From Segatella copri (lineage in GTDB: Bacteria; Bacteroidota; Bacteroidia; Bacteroidales; Bacteroidaceae): a stretch of DNA of 52,328 bases. The position numbers were made by a program, and so were the translations under genes. Shown piece after piece: positions 35,017-44,257 of the stretch; position 1 is the first letter of the stretch; each line of letters begins with the position of its first letter. Below the pieces are notes generated by a model. The model saw only the letters and a list, made by a program, of their open reading frames with translations, made no database searches and was not told where the DNA came from. The DNA lies in assembly GCF_019127135.1 (NCBI RefSeq), contig NZ_JAHOEA010000028.1, forward strand, positions 1 to 52,328. Reading direction: 5' to 3'.

Positions 35017-35024
35017 CAAAAGTA
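35017..35024 (-). promoter_or_regulatory. -7 box of rhaD
   Basis: TACTTTTG on the minus strand fits TAnnTTTG, 37 nt before the chosen rhaD start. No -33 box at the proper distance. Confidence 0.55.
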
Positions 35025-35110
35025 ATCATTTCCGCCCATATCCACCCTATTCTTTTGATATTTGGGCTATAGCATTTGGCATAATCCTCAAATTCCAGAA
35101 AAATGCAGAA

Positions 35111-35148
35111 GGCGGTTCCTTGCATCACGCAAGAAAACCGCCCTTTTT
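35111..35148 (+). terminator. terminator hairpin with no gene in front of it
   Basis: GGCGGTT (35111-35117) pairs with AACCGCC (35136-35142), with a CTTGC/GCAAG inner stem and a T-run. It lies in the divergent region between rhaD and the GH106 gene, where no plus-strand gene precedes it. Confidence 0.6.
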
Positions 35149-35305
35149 CATTCTACAGTCAATAGAGAATGCATACTCTATTGATGAGATGAGATTTATG
35201 CTCTTTTTTATGTACTTCCTTGACTTTTTGGCAAAACACCTAGCATATTTGTACGATTTTACATTTTTAAGAATCATAATACAGCTATTATTGGGTATTT
35301 TTCGC

Positions 35306-35313
35306 TATCTTTG
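35306..35313 (+). promoter_or_regulatory. -7 box of the GH106-GH105-GH28 operon
   Basis: TATCTTTG fits TAnnTTTG, 43 nt before the GH106 start. The lack of a clear -33 box suits activator control. Confidence 0.6.
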
Positions 35314-35356
35314 CAAACGAAGAATAAACAATTAAGAGCAAATTAATAAACCCAAT

Positions 35357-37936
35357 ATGATGAACAATAAAAGAAATCATAAATTCATAGGATTATCCTT
35401 TGCTTTGGCATTGTTGTCGTCACTCAACTGCCAGGCTCAGTTCCTCCCTACCCCTACGCAGAAAGCCAAACCGGGCGTAAGATGGTGGTGGATGGGATCT
35501 GCCGTGGATCAAGAGAATCTGAAGTGGAACCTTGGCGAATACGCCAAGGCGGGCATCGGTGCCGTGGAAATCACACCGCTCTATGGTGTGCAGGGTAACG
35601 ACAAGAATGATATCCCTTATCTCTCGCCAAAATGGATGGACATGCTCAAGTTCGTGGAAAAGGAAAACAAACAGGTGGGCATCGAAACCGATATGGCAAC
35701 CGGTACAGGATGGCCTTTCGGAGGTCCTTGGGTGCCTATCAGCGAAGCGGCATGCAAGGCGGTATTCGTAGATACCATCGTGGATGTGAAGCAGAAACTG
35801 ATGGAGATAGAATTCAACGTGCCGAAGAAAGAGCGTGATTTCGCCAAGCTGAAACTCATCAAGGCTTTCCCTGTGGAAGGAGAAAAATATAAGAAACGAG
35901 TCATCGCCCTCTATGAGAGCCGTACCCGACAGAAGGTGAAGCGTGCCGCTCCGGGAGGAGAAGGATACGTTATCGACCACTTTGACTCTACAGCTGTGGC
36001 CAATTATCTGCAGCACATCGACAGCGCCTTCGTAGCATCGAAGACTCCATATCCGCATACCTTCTTCAATGACAGCTACGAGGTGTATGGCGCCAACTGG
36101 ACTCCTAACCTCCTGACAGAATTCGAGAAATATCACGGATATAAACTGCAGGATAAATTCCCGGAGTTCCTCGATGGCGATGCTGTGGTGGTAAGCGATT
36201 ACCGTGAAACCCTAGGCGACATGTTGCTCCATAACTTCACGGAGCAGTGGACCAAATGGGCAAACAAGCGTGGTGCCATCACCCGAAACCAGGCACACGG
36301 TTCACCAGCCAACCTCATCGACTGCTATGCAGCCGTTGACATTCCGGAAATTGAAGGCTTCGGACTGACCGATTTCGGCATCAAGGGACTGCGCAAGGAT
36401 CCGGGCAAGACCCGTCCTAACTTCAGCGACCTCAGTATGCTGAAATATGCCCCATCGGCTGCGCACATCACCGGAAAGAAATATACATCCAGCGAAACCT
36501 TCACCTGGCTCACCGAGCACTTCCGCACATCCCTGAGCCAGATGAAACCGGATATGGACCTGATGTTCTGCGCCGGCGTAAACCACATGTTCTTCCATGG
36601 CACCGCTTATTCGCCTAAAAACGATACATGGCCAGGCTGGAAATTCTATGCTTCAGTAGATATGAGTCCTACCAACAGCATCTGGCGCGATGCTCCGGAA
36701 CTGATGAAGTACATCACCAACTGCCAAACCTATCTGCAGTGGGGACAGCCAGACAATGATTTCCTGGTTTATCTGCCTGTAAGAGATATGTGGCGCAAGG
36801 ATACCAAGAACTGGCTAATGCAATTCGACATACACAGCATGGCGAAGAAAGCGCCAGAGTTTATCAAGGTAATTCTCGACATCGACAAGGCAGGATTCGA
36901 CTGCGACTACATCAGCGACAAGTATCTCCGCACGTGTACCTTTAAGAATGGAATGGTAGAGACTGCTACCGGAACCCGATACAAGGGTATCATCATCCCT
37001 GGCAACAACATCATGCCAAGCGACGTGATTGAGCACATCTCTGCTCTCAAGGCACAAGGCGCCAAGATTATCAAAGGCGACAACATCAAGGCAATGGAAC
37101 AGGCGGCAAAACCGGAACTGATGAGAAAGGACCTGGGCTTGAAGATGATTCGCCGTGCCAACAGCATCGGCCATCATTACTTCATTGCTAATCTCACCAG
37201 CAAGGACATCGCTTCTAGCGTGGCTTTGGCCGTAAACGAGAAGCATGGCATCTGGTACAACCCTATGACAGGCAAATACCACGAGGCAACCATCGGCGAC
37301 AAGGGTATCCAGCTGAACCTGAAGAGTGGCGAGAGCCGCATCCTCATCACATCGAATAAACCCGTGGGTGAGTGGAAACTCGGTTCTAAGGTGAAGGTAG
37401 GCGGCAAGGAAGCCATCGCTGCAGCGGATAGCAAGACCATCGACCTGACAGAGAATGCCTGGAAACTGTCATTCACCGAAGATGCTCCTAAGGTGGGCGA
37501 AACCTTCAACCTGAAGGGCGTAAAGTCTTGGGAAGGCCTCAGTGAAAAGGCGAAGGTGATGATGGGAACAGGTGTCTATGAAACTACCATCAAGTTGTCG
37601 AAGGATGATGCCAAGAAGCAGTGGACCATCGACCTGGGTGATGTTCGCGAGAGTGCCCGTGTCTATATCAATAATAAATATGTAGGTTGCGCCTGGGCTG
37701 TACCATATATCCTCAACTGCAAGGATGCGCTCAACAAGGGCAAGAACACCATCCGTATCGAGGTAACCAACCTGCCAGCCAACCGCATCGCAGAAATGGA
37801 CCGTCAGGGGGTAAAGTGGCGCAAGATGAAGGAAATCAACGTGGTGGATATCAACTACAAGAAGACCACCTACGAGAACTGGACTCCTGTGCCAAGCGGA
37901 CTTAACAGTACCGTGAAACTCGTGGAAATCAAGTAA
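35357..37936 (+). CDS. GH106 alpha-L-rhamnosidase
   Basis: An 859-aa exported enzyme (signal peptide ending LNCQAQ). The family signature is early: GVRWWWMGSAVDQENLKWNL (about 40-59), then AGIGAVEITPLYGVQG and TDMATGTGWPFGGPWV. The catalytic barrel continues with FFNDSYEVYGANWTP and a C-terminal beta-sandwich with the usual WTIDLGDVRESARVYINNKYVG block. GH106 enzymes cut terminal alpha-L-rhamnose from rhamnogalacturonan. It is the first gene of the GH106-GH105-GH28 operon; the rhamnose released would feed the rha genes next door. Confidence 0.9.
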   Translation: MMNNKRNHKFIGLSFALALLSSLNCQAQFLPTPTQKAKPGVRWWWMGSAVDQENLKWNLGEYAKAGIGAVEITPLYGVQGNDKNDIPYLSPKWMDMLKFVEKENKQVGIETDMATGTGWPFGGPWVPISEAACKAVFVDTIVDVKQKLMEIEFNVPKKERDFAKLKLIKAFPVEGEKYKKRVIALYESRTRQKVKRAAPGGEGYVIDHFDSTAVANYLQHIDSAFVASKTPYPHTFFNDSYEVYGANWTPNLLTEFEKYHGYKLQDKFPEFLDGDAVVVSDYRETLGDMLLHNFTEQWTKWANKRGAITRNQAHGSPANLIDCYAAVDIPEIEGFGLTDFGIKGLRKDPGKTRPNFSDLSMLKYAPSAAHITGKKYTSSETFTWLTEHFRTSLSQMKPDMDLMFCAGVNHMFFHGTAYSPKNDTWPGWKFYASVDMSPTNSIWRDAPELMKYITNCQTYLQWGQPDNDFLVYLPVRDMWRKDTKNWLMQFDIHSMAKKAPEFIKVILDIDKAGFDCDYISDKYLRTCTFKNGMVETATGTRYKGIIIPGNNIMPSDVIEHISALKAQGAKIIKGDNIKAMEQAAKPELMRKDLGLKMIRRANSIGHHYFIANLTSKDIASSVALAVNEKHGIWYNPMTGKYHEATIGDKGIQLNLKSGESRILITSNKPVGEWKLGSKVKVGGKEAIAAADSKTIDLTENAWKLSFTEDAPKVGETFNLKGVKSWEGLSEKAKVMMGTGVYETTIKLSKDDAKKQWTIDLGDVRESARVYINNKYVGCAWAVPYILNCKDALNKGKNTIRIEVTNLPANRIAEMDRQGVKWRKMKEINVVDINYKKTTYENWTPVPSGLNSTVKLVEIK

Positions 37937-37963
37937 ATAATCATAATATTAATAACAAGACAA

Positions 37964-39091
37964 ATGAAGAAACTGATCTTATCATCGCTCTGCATGCTCA
38001 TGGGCTTGACCTCAATGTCTGCCCAGACCGCATTGCAAAATGAAATTCTGGAGGTAGCCCATCGCACCAACAACTATTTCATGACAAAGTACAGTGACCC
38101 AACCATCGACACTTTCGTGAAGAAAAAACGTACCAGCAACCTTTGGACCCGTGCCGTATATTACGAGGGATTGATGGCGCTTTACGAGATTGACCCTCAG
38201 CAGCGCTATCTCGACTACACAGACAAGTGGGCAGATTATCACAAGTGGACAGCACGTGGAAGTGTGAACAATACCGATGCCGACAACCAGTGCTGCCAGC
38301 AGACCTACATGGACCGCTACGTTCAGACCGGCGGCAAGAAGGACTTGAGCAAGGTGAAGGAGAACCTCGACCATCAGATGAGCACCAACCGAGTAAACTA
38401 CTGGACTTGGATTGACGCTATCCAGATGGCGATGCCAGCCTACGCCAAGTATGCCAAGATTACCGGCGAACGCAAGTATCTGGATTATGCGATGAATTCC
38501 TATAAATGGAGCCGTGATACCCTGGCTAATGGACTCTTTAACAAAAAAGAAGGACTTTGGTGGAGAGATAAGAACTACGTGCCACCTTACAAGGAGAAGG
38601 ATGGCAGCAACTGCTACTGGAGCCGTGGCAACGGCTGGGTGTATGCAGCCCTGGTCCGCGTGATGGAGACTTTGCCAAAGACCGACAAGTACTATCAGTA
38701 TCTGAAGAAGGATTTCATCTCTATGAGTCAGGCTATTCTGAAATGCCAGCGCAAGGATGGCTACTGGAACGTAAGCCTCGTCTGTCCTGCCAACTATGGC
38801 GGTCCTGAGATGACCGGTACAGGTCTCTTCCTCTATGGTATGGCATGGGGTGTTCAGCAGGGCATTCTTCCTAGAGCCACCTATCAGAAGGCGATGGACA
38901 AGGCATGGAAGGCTCTTGCCGCATCCGTTCACGAGGATGGTTTCATCGGCTATAACCAGGGCACCGGAAAGGAGCCATCAGCTGGCCAGCCTGTCACCTT
39001 CACCTCCGTCCCTGATTTCGAGGACTACGGCACAGGTTGCCTCCTGCTTGGTGCTGCAGAGTATTACAAGCTTTTAAAAGTAAAAAAGTAA
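37964..39091 (+). CDS. GH105 unsaturated rhamnogalacturonyl hydrolase
   Basis: A 375-aa exported protein (signal peptide ending MSAQT) with an (alpha/alpha)6 barrel. It has the GH105 marks NYWTWIDAIQMAMP (about 144-157), holding the catalytic aspartate, and YWSRGNGWVYAALVR (about 217-231). It removes the unsaturated galacturonosyl residue left by rhamnogalacturonan lyase action; no lyase gene is in this window. It lies 27 nt after the GH106 gene, so the two are co-transcribed. Confidence 0.9.
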   Translation: MKKLILSSLCMLMGLTSMSAQTALQNEILEVAHRTNNYFMTKYSDPTIDTFVKKKRTSNLWTRAVYYEGLMALYEIDPQQRYLDYTDKWADYHKWTARGSVNNTDADNQCCQQTYMDRYVQTGGKKDLSKVKENLDHQMSTNRVNYWTWIDAIQMAMPAYAKYAKITGERKYLDYAMNSYKWSRDTLANGLFNKKEGLWWRDKNYVPPYKEKDGSNCYWSRGNGWVYAALVRVMETLPKTDKYYQYLKKDFISMSQAILKCQRKDGYWNVSLVCPANYGGPEMTGTGLFLYGMAWGVQQGILPRATYQKAMDKAWKALAASVHEDGFIGYNQGTGKEPSAGQPVTFTSVPDFEDYGTGCLLLGAAEYYKLLKVKK

Positions 39092-39143
39092 AAAGGAACC
39101 TCCCCCTTCCGCCACCGTTCCCAGCGATTCCATCGCTGGTCCC
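39092..39143. repeat. second copy of the AAAGTAAAA/REP-like palindrome block
   Basis: CCAGCGATtccATCGCTGG (39121-39139), with the same CCGTTC and TCCCC flanks, repeats the element after rhaB (31558-31576). Confidence 0.7.
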
Positions 39144-39179
39144 CAAGTCTAAGTTTTAAAGGTAAAAAAAGAACAAATC

Positions 39180-40571
39180 ATGAAGAAATATATCTGGCTG
39201 ATGGCTTGCCTAGTGGCGTTTTCGCCACTAAGCGCCAACGCCGCAAAGAAACAGAAGAAAGCAAAGAAGGCACAAACCGAACTTTGGCCTGATGGCACAA
39301 AGATGGATGCCTGGTTCAGCAACGCCCAGAAGGTGAACGTGGATACCCTGGGCAAGAAATACATTCTCACCGACTATGGCGTGAAAACGGATAGCACCCT
39401 GATTCAGACCAAGGCCATCCAGGCTGTTATCGACCGTGCTGCCCAAGATGGCGGTGGCGTTATCGTGGTGCCTGCCGGAACCTATCAGAGCGGTGCCCTC
39501 TTCTTCCGTCCAAAGACTCATCTCTATGTTTCTGAAGGCGGAAAACTGAAAGGTAGCGATCGCATCGCCAACTTCCCTGTGGTAGAAACCCGCATCGAAG
39601 GCGAGACCTGCAAATACTTCTCGGCATTCATCAATGCCGACAAATGTGATGGCTTTACCATCGCCGGGCCGGGTACCATCGATGGTAATGGCTATCACTA
39701 CTGGGAGGAGTTCTGGATTCGTCGCACCTGGAACCGTGAATGCACCAACAAGGATGCACAGCGTCCCCGTCTCGTCTATATCAGCAACTCAAGCAACGTA
39801 ACCTTGCAGGATGTACATATCCAGAACAGTCCGTTCTGGACCAACCACATCTACCGTTGCGACCATGTCCGCTTCCTGGGCTGCACCATCTTCGCCCCTA
39901 CCAGTGGCATGCGGGCACCAAGTAGCGATGCTATCGACATCGATGTATGTCACGATGTGCTGGTGGATGGCTGCTACATGAGCGTAAACGATGATGCCAT
40001 CGCCATCAAGGGCGGTAAGGGCACCTGGGCAGACCAGGCACCAGAGAATGGTCCTGTATATAACGTGCTCATCCAAAACTGTAACTACGGAAGAGTGCAC
40101 GGCTGCTTAACCCTCGGCAGCGAAAGCGTGAAAGACCGCAACATCGTATTACGCAACACCAAGGTGGGCAATGCACAGCGCGTGCTTTGGTTGAAGATGC
40201 GCCCTGATACTCCTCAGCATTACGAATACGTAACGGTGGATAACATCCAGGGCACCACAGGCAGCTTCCTCGTCATCCGCCCATGGAAGCAGTTCTTCAA
40301 GCCAGGCGATCGCAAGGACATGCCGCTGAGCCAGTGCAACAACATCACGATGAAGAATATCCAGATGGATTGCGACAACTTCTTCGATGTGGGCAAGAGC
40401 GAGAAATACCGTCTGGTAGATTTCACCTTCGAGAACATCAACTGTACCGATAAGAAGATGGCTTTTGATGCCAACCTTATCGAGAACACCATAGCCAAGA
40501 AGGTGAATATCACCCCTAGAGAAAAAAGCAACGGATTGAAGACCACCGGTGATGCCGATGGGTTGAAATAG
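39180..40571 (+). CDS. GH28 polygalacturonase / rhamnogalacturonan hydrolase
   Basis: A 463-aa exported protein (signal peptide ending SANAA) with a right-handed beta-helix. The GH28 catalytic aspartates are in APSSDAIDID (about 240-249) and VNDDAIAIKGG (about 263-273); GRVHGCLTLGSES follows with the conserved histidine. It should hydrolyse galacturonic-acid linkages in homogalacturonan or the rhamnogalacturonan backbone; the pathway context favours the second, acting with GH106 and GH105. It is the last gene of the operon, ended by a strong terminator. Confidence 0.9.
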   Translation: MKKYIWLMACLVAFSPLSANAAKKQKKAKKAQTELWPDGTKMDAWFSNAQKVNVDTLGKKYILTDYGVKTDSTLIQTKAIQAVIDRAAQDGGGVIVVPAGTYQSGALFFRPKTHLYVSEGGKLKGSDRIANFPVVETRIEGETCKYFSAFINADKCDGFTIAGPGTIDGNGYHYWEEFWIRRTWNRECTNKDAQRPRLVYISNSSNVTLQDVHIQNSPFWTNHIYRCDHVRFLGCTIFAPTSGMRAPSSDAIDIDVCHDVLVDGCYMSVNDDAIAIKGGKGTWADQAPENGPVYNVLIQNCNYGRVHGCLTLGSESVKDRNIVLRNTKVGNAQRVLWLKMRPDTPQHYEYVTVDNIQGTTGSFLVIRPWKQFFKPGDRKDMPLSQCNNITMKNIQMDCDNFFDVGKSEKYRLVDFTFENINCTDKKMAFDANLIENTIAKKVNITPREKSNGLKTTGDADGLK

Positions 40572-40611
40572 CACCTACATTTTATAGAAAGTAATACAAA
40601 ATTGAGTACTG

Positions 40612-40654
40612 AAACGAGCTTTATTTGCAAGAATAAGGCTCGTTTTGTTTTTTT
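40612..40654 (+). terminator. terminator of the GH106-GH105-GH28 operon
   Basis: AAACGAGC(t)TTATT pairs with AATAA(g)GCTCGTTT, followed by a T-rich run to 40654. Confidence 0.85.
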
Positions 40655-40705
40655 ATATCCCTCCTTATTTCTTTTTATCTCTTAAAATTAGGCTTTTCCA
40701 ATTAT

Positions 40706-40736
40706 TTTGCTTAATTTTGCCTGCAAAATAATTTTG
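40706..40736 (+). promoter_or_regulatory. promoter of the LolD-like gene
   Basis: TTTG (40706-40709) and TAATTTTG (40729-40736) are 19 nt apart. A second TAATTTTG is at 40712. The transcript would have almost no leader before ATG 40746. Confidence 0.6.
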
Positions 40737-40745
40737 AGTAAGAAA

Positions 40746-41495
40746 ATGATTAATATAAAAGGTATAACAAAGAGCTTCGGCTCCCTGCAGGTACTCAAGG
40801 GCATCGACCTGCATATTGACAAGGGCGAAGTGGTTAGTATCGTCGGTCCTAGTGGTGCCGGCAAGACTACTCTCCTCCAGATTATCGGTACCCTCGACAA
40901 GCCTGATAGTGGCAGCATTGAGGTAGATGGCGTGGATGTGCGCAGCCTCAGCACCAAGAAGTTGAGCGATTTCCGCAACCAGCATCTCGGTTTCGTCTTC
41001 CAGTTCCATCAGCTTCTACCAGAGTTCACCGCCCTGGAGAACATCATGATTCCTGCCTTCATTGCAGGCAAGAGCCGAAAAGAAGCCAAGGAGCGTGCCG
41101 AGGAGTTATTGGAATTCATGGGCTTGAGCGATAGAGCCAGTCACAAGCCTGCCGAGTTATCCGGTGGTGAGAAACAGCGTGTAGCCGTGGCGAGAGCTTT
41201 GGTCAATAATCCTGCCGTCATCCTTGCCGATGAGCCATCAGGAAGTCTCGACACCAAGAACAAGGCTGAGCTTCACCAGCTCTTCTTCGACCTCAGAGAC
41301 AAGTTCGGTCAGACTTTCGTCATCGTAACTCATGATGAAGGTCTTGCTGCCATCACCGACCGCACCATCCATCTCAAGGATGGAATGATTGAGAAGACGG
41401 TGGAAGCAGGAGCTGCTGATAGCCAGGAAGAACCTGCTGATAACAATAAAGAAGTTTCTGCAGAAGAACCAGACTCATCCATAGATTGCATCTAA
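40746..41495 (+). CDS. ABC transporter ATP-binding protein, LolD-like
   Basis: I start at ATG 40746 (249 aa, [12 protein letters not shown]), since the longer frame overlaps the promoter. The ABC motifs are complete: Walker [10 protein letters not shown] (about 37-45), Q-loop [15 protein letters not shown], signature [15 protein letters not shown] (about 138-152) and Walker [13 protein letters not shown] (about 158-169). It resembles LolD/MacB-type ATPases, which drive lipoprotein release or similar envelope work. No permease gene (LolC/E type) is adjacent, so its partner must lie elsewhere. The C-terminus has an unusual acidic tail ([19 protein letters not shown]). Confidence 0.85.
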   Translation: MINIKGITKSFGSLQVLKGIDLHIDKGEVVSIVGPSGAGKTTLLQIIGTLDKPDSGSIEVDGVDVRSLSTKKLSDFRNQHLGFVFQFHQLLPEFTALENIMIPAFIAGKSRKEAKERAEELLEFMGLSDRASHKPAELSGGEKQRVAVARALVNNPAVILADEPSGSLDTKNKAELHQLFFDLRDKFGQTFVIVTHDEGLAAITDRTIHLKDGMIEKTVEAGAADSQEEPADNNKEVSAEEPDSSIDCI

Positions 41496-41536
41496 ACGCC
41501 CTGAACCAATGGTCACCGGCCGAAGGGAAAGGTAAA

Positions 41537-41610
41537 GGGCAGAAGCTCCTAGCCCAGGGCAACACCCTGGGTAATTACGGACACAAAACTGTCGCCCTGT
41601 AAGGGCAAAA
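41537..41610. repeat. dispersed GGGCAGAAGCTCCT element with CCCAGGG hairpin
   Basis: GGGCAGAAGCTCCT (41537-41550) also occurs at 22050-22063. It is followed by CCCAGGG-CAACA-CCCTGGG (41553-41571) and another GCCCT/AGGGC pair. It looks like an intergenic palindromic repeat rather than a gene. Confidence 0.6.
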
Positions 41611-41639
41611 GCATTTTATATTCTCGAAAATAATATTAT

Positions 41640-42482
41640 ATGGCAAAAAAGATAAAACTCGGCGATTACAATCGCCTTCGCATCGTAAAGAAAGTTGATT
41701 TCGGTCTGTATCTCGATGGTGGTGACGAGGGAGAAATCCTCCTTCCTTCCCGCTACGTCCCAGAGAATGTCGGCATCGGCGACGAGCTGGATGTCTTCAT
41801 CTATCTCGACCAGGAAGAGCGCCTCATCGCTACCACCGAAACCCCATTGGCTAAGGTGGGCGATTTCGCCTATCTCGAAGTGAAATGGGTCAACGAATAC
41901 GGAGCCTTCCTGGGCTGGGGGCTGATGAAGGACATCTTCTGCCCATTCCGTGAGCAGAAGAAGCGCATGGTGCTCGGCAACTCCTACATCGTGCATATCC
42001 ACATCGATGAGGAGAGCTATCGCATCGTTGCCTCTGCCAAGATTGAGCGTTATCTCAACGAAGACCATCCTCACTACAAGCATGGCGATGAGGTAGATCT
42101 CCTCATCTGGCAGAAGACCGACCTCGGCTTCAAGGTTATCATCGACAACCAGTATCCGGGTCTTCTCTATCAGGACCAGATTTTCCAGTACATCCATACC
42201 GGTGACAAGATGAAGGGCTACATCGGAAGAGTTCGTCCTGACGGAAAGATAGACGTCACCCTGCAGAAGACTGGCATCCAGCAGACAGCCGACTTCGCCG
42301 AGACCCTCTACCAGTATCTTCTGGACAACGACGGCGAGTGCAACCTTGGCGACAAGAGCGAGGCCGACGACATCTACGAGCGTTTCCATGTGAGCAAGAA
42401 GGTTTACAAGCGCGCCGTGGGCGATTTATACAAGAAGCGCCTCATCACCGTAAGCCCAATGAGCATCCGACTGGCGGAATAA
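41640..42482 (+). CDS. CvfB-like S1-domain RNA-binding protein
   Basis: A 280-aa cytoplasmic protein. It begins with S1-type beta-barrels (LRIVKKVDFGLYLDGGDEGEILLPSRYVP, about 13-41; then YLEVKWVNEYGAFLGWGLMKDIFCPFREQ; a third around 145-225: GYIGRVRPDGKIDVTLQK) and ends in a winged-helix-like domain (about 225-280: SEADDIYERFHVSKKVYKRAVGDLYKKRLI). This order matches the CvfB/YitL family, which binds RNA and affects expression of virulence or metabolic genes in other bacteria. Single gene, 144 nt after the LolD-like gene. Confidence 0.85.
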   Translation: MAKKIKLGDYNRLRIVKKVDFGLYLDGGDEGEILLPSRYVPENVGIGDELDVFIYLDQEERLIATTETPLAKVGDFAYLEVKWVNEYGAFLGWGLMKDIFCPFREQKKRMVLGNSYIVHIHIDEESYRIVASAKIERYLNEDHPHYKHGDEVDLLIWQKTDLGFKVIIDNQYPGLLYQDQIFQYIHTGDKMKGYIGRVRPDGKIDVTLQKTGIQQTADFAETLYQYLLDNDGECNLGDKSEADDIYERFHVSKKVYKRAVGDLYKKRLITVSPMSIRLAE

Positions 42483-42529
42483 AACAGATTAGATGTATAT
42501 ATAATAAGGTATTTGCATTATTCATACGC

Positions 42530-42617
42530 ATTTGTCGCAAATCAGTGGCAAAAAAAGGTCGTTTTTGTTGCAAATCAGGGGCAACTAGACCAAAGTTTGT
42601 CGCAAATCAGGGGCAAC
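42530..42617. repeat. three repeats of TTGTCGCAAATCAGGGGCAA
   Basis: Near-identical units of about 20 bp start at 42532, 42565 and 42597, about 32 bp apart. They lie in the convergent gap between the CvfB-like gene and the defence operon's end. Spacers are only about 12 bp, so this is not a CRISPR. Confidence 0.75.
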
Positions 42618-42629
42618 AAGGCATATCAT

Positions 42630-42668
42630 TTAAAAAGGTGGCGCATCAAATAAGATGCGTCACCTTTA
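42630..42668. terminator. bidirectional terminator at the end of the defence operon
   Basis: AAGGTG(g)CGCATC (42635-42647) pairs with GATGCG(t)CACCTT (42654-42666). Read on the minus strand it ends in TTTTT. The stem includes the last codons (KVTHLI) of the HerA-like gene. Confidence 0.8.
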
Positions 42669-44229
42669 TTTTCTTATACGGTTTACCACCCAAACCAAGG
42701 GCAGCCATCGTATGATCCTTGATAATCAACTCGCCTTTCTGCAAACCAGCTATCGCCGACTTGATTTCCTGAAAATCTTTACCCGACACTCCAAAGAGAT
42801 CCTTGATGATACTGTCCGAAATCGTCTGCTGCTTCATGATGAGCGGATACTGCGCATTGGCATAGAAATCGAAGAACTTACTCTTGTAACTATCCATGTT
42901 TTGAGTGGCAAAGATAATGCTCAACCCCTTATTTCTACCCACAGCAATCAGATTGCGAAGCGGCTGATTATCGAAGTCCAACATATAGTGAGCCTCATCA
43001 ATAATCGTGAAGTGGCGAATCTGTACATAATCCTCATTCACAGCTTGCTTCGGCAACTGCTCATAGATATTGTTGAGCTTAGAAATGATGAAATACACGA
43101 TAGCCCTGGCTATCGGACCATCTTTCGGGAAAGCATCCATCTTCACGATAAAACACTCATCTACCAGATTCACCTTATCTTCAGAAGCAAACAGATGATT
43201 GCGAATCAACTGCTTCAAAACCGAAGTGATGCTATCATCCTTATCCGGATTCTGCATTCTCTGCTGATATTTCATCAGCATCAACTCAAAAGTGATAGGC
43301 TTGCCTGCCGTCTGCTTATAAGCCTCAACAATGGCTTCACTCAGTCGATTACTCATGGATGCGCTCACCGTTGCACGATCTACAGCACAGAGTGCACCAG
43401 CCATCTCCGTGGAATAGAGATTGATTTCGTTGATGGTCCTACCCGTAAAATCCTTGAACGGCGTGAAAGGCAATGGCGCAACCACAGGATCGAGAATGCA
43501 ACTTCTATCTACATCGAAGTGAACAAGCCAGCTGGCATTCGACGGGTCTGAGAATTCACCCTTATAATCGAACAAAAGGAAATTGACGGGATAAGGCGTT
43601 TCCGTGGAGAGATTACGAAACTGCTGAATCAACACAGCCAGCAGATTGGTCTTACCCGAACCCGTGGTACCTGCCACCAGAATCTGTGCATTCGATACCG
43701 AACGTCCGTTGATATTCAGTTTCGCTTCCATATCCTCTGCATACTCGCCTATCAGCAACTCCAGGGCAGGAATGCCACTTCCGCCATGTCGCCTGTCGCT
43801 TGCCGCAAAGAGGAAAGCATTCAGATTCTCATCTTCCGAAAGATAAGCGATACCCCGATAGATTTCCTTCGCCACGATGCGACCCACGATACTGGCATTC
43901 TGCCAATCCACCTCACAATCTCTATATCTCAACTTCAACAAAGCCGAAAAAAGCGACTTCTTATTGTCCTTGGTAAAGAAACTAGGCATGATGCGCTGAG
44001 AAGATTTCGACAATACGATATCTCCCAAACCATCCACACTTCTCTTCTCCGCCAAGCTCAAACTGGCTATCAGGCAGATTCGCATCACCTTATTCAGGGT
44101 TAGCATGGCATCCCTCTCCCCTTCCACTTGCCGCGAAAGGTTCAAACGCTTCTCCAGTTTCTCCTTCAAAGGCATGATGGCTTCTACCATACCTTCTGCC
44201 TGTCGTATATTCTCTAATGCTACTTCCAT
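42646..44229 (-). CDS. HerA-like (DUF87) ATPase with possible DndE-like N-terminus
   Basis: A 527-aa protein, last gene of the operon. Its C-terminal 350 residues are a HerA/FtsK-type motor: Walker A AGTTGSGKTNLL (about 186-197), LLFDYKGEFSD, Walker B FTIIDEAHYML (about 407-417) and GRNKGLSIIFATQNMD. The first 105 residues (KRLNLSRQVEGERDAM, VMRICLIASLSLAE, then KSLFSALLKLRYRD) resemble the small DndE protein of DNA phosphorothioation systems; this is a weak call. HerA motors in defence loci move along DNA, often with a nuclease. It starts 28 nt after the DndD-like stop, so the two are co-expressed. Confidence 0.8.
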   Translation of the reverse strand: MEVALENIRQAEGMVEAIMPLKEKLEKRLNLSRQVEGERDAMLTLNKVMRICLIASLSLAEKRSVDGLGDIVLSKSSQRIMPSFFTKDNKKSLFSALLKLRYRDCEVDWQNASIVGRIVAKEIYRGIAYLSEDENLNAFLFAASDRRHGGSGIPALELLIGEYAEDMEAKLNINGRSVSNAQILVAGTTGSGKTNLLAVLIQQFRNLSTETPYPVNFLLFDYKGEFSDPSNASWLVHFDVDRSCILDPVVAPLPFTPFKDFTGRTINEINLYSTEMAGALCAVDRATVSASMSNRLSEAIVEAYKQTAGKPITFELMLMKYQQRMQNPDKDDSITSVLKQLIRNHLFASEDKVNLVDECFIVKMDAFPKDGPIARAIVYFIISKLNNIYEQLPKQAVNEDYVQIRHFTIIDEAHYMLDFDNQPLRNLIAVGRNKGLSIIFATQNMDSYKSKFFDFYANAQYPLIMKQQTISDSIIKDLFGVSGKDFQEIKSAIAGLQKGELIIKDHTMAALGLGGKPYKKIKVTHLI

Positions 44230-44257
44230 ATTTATATTGCTCCGTCAATAAGAAACA

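Noticed and set aside
42530..42617. CRISPR-like repeat-spacer array
   Set aside because: Only three units with spacers of about 12 bp and no cas genes.
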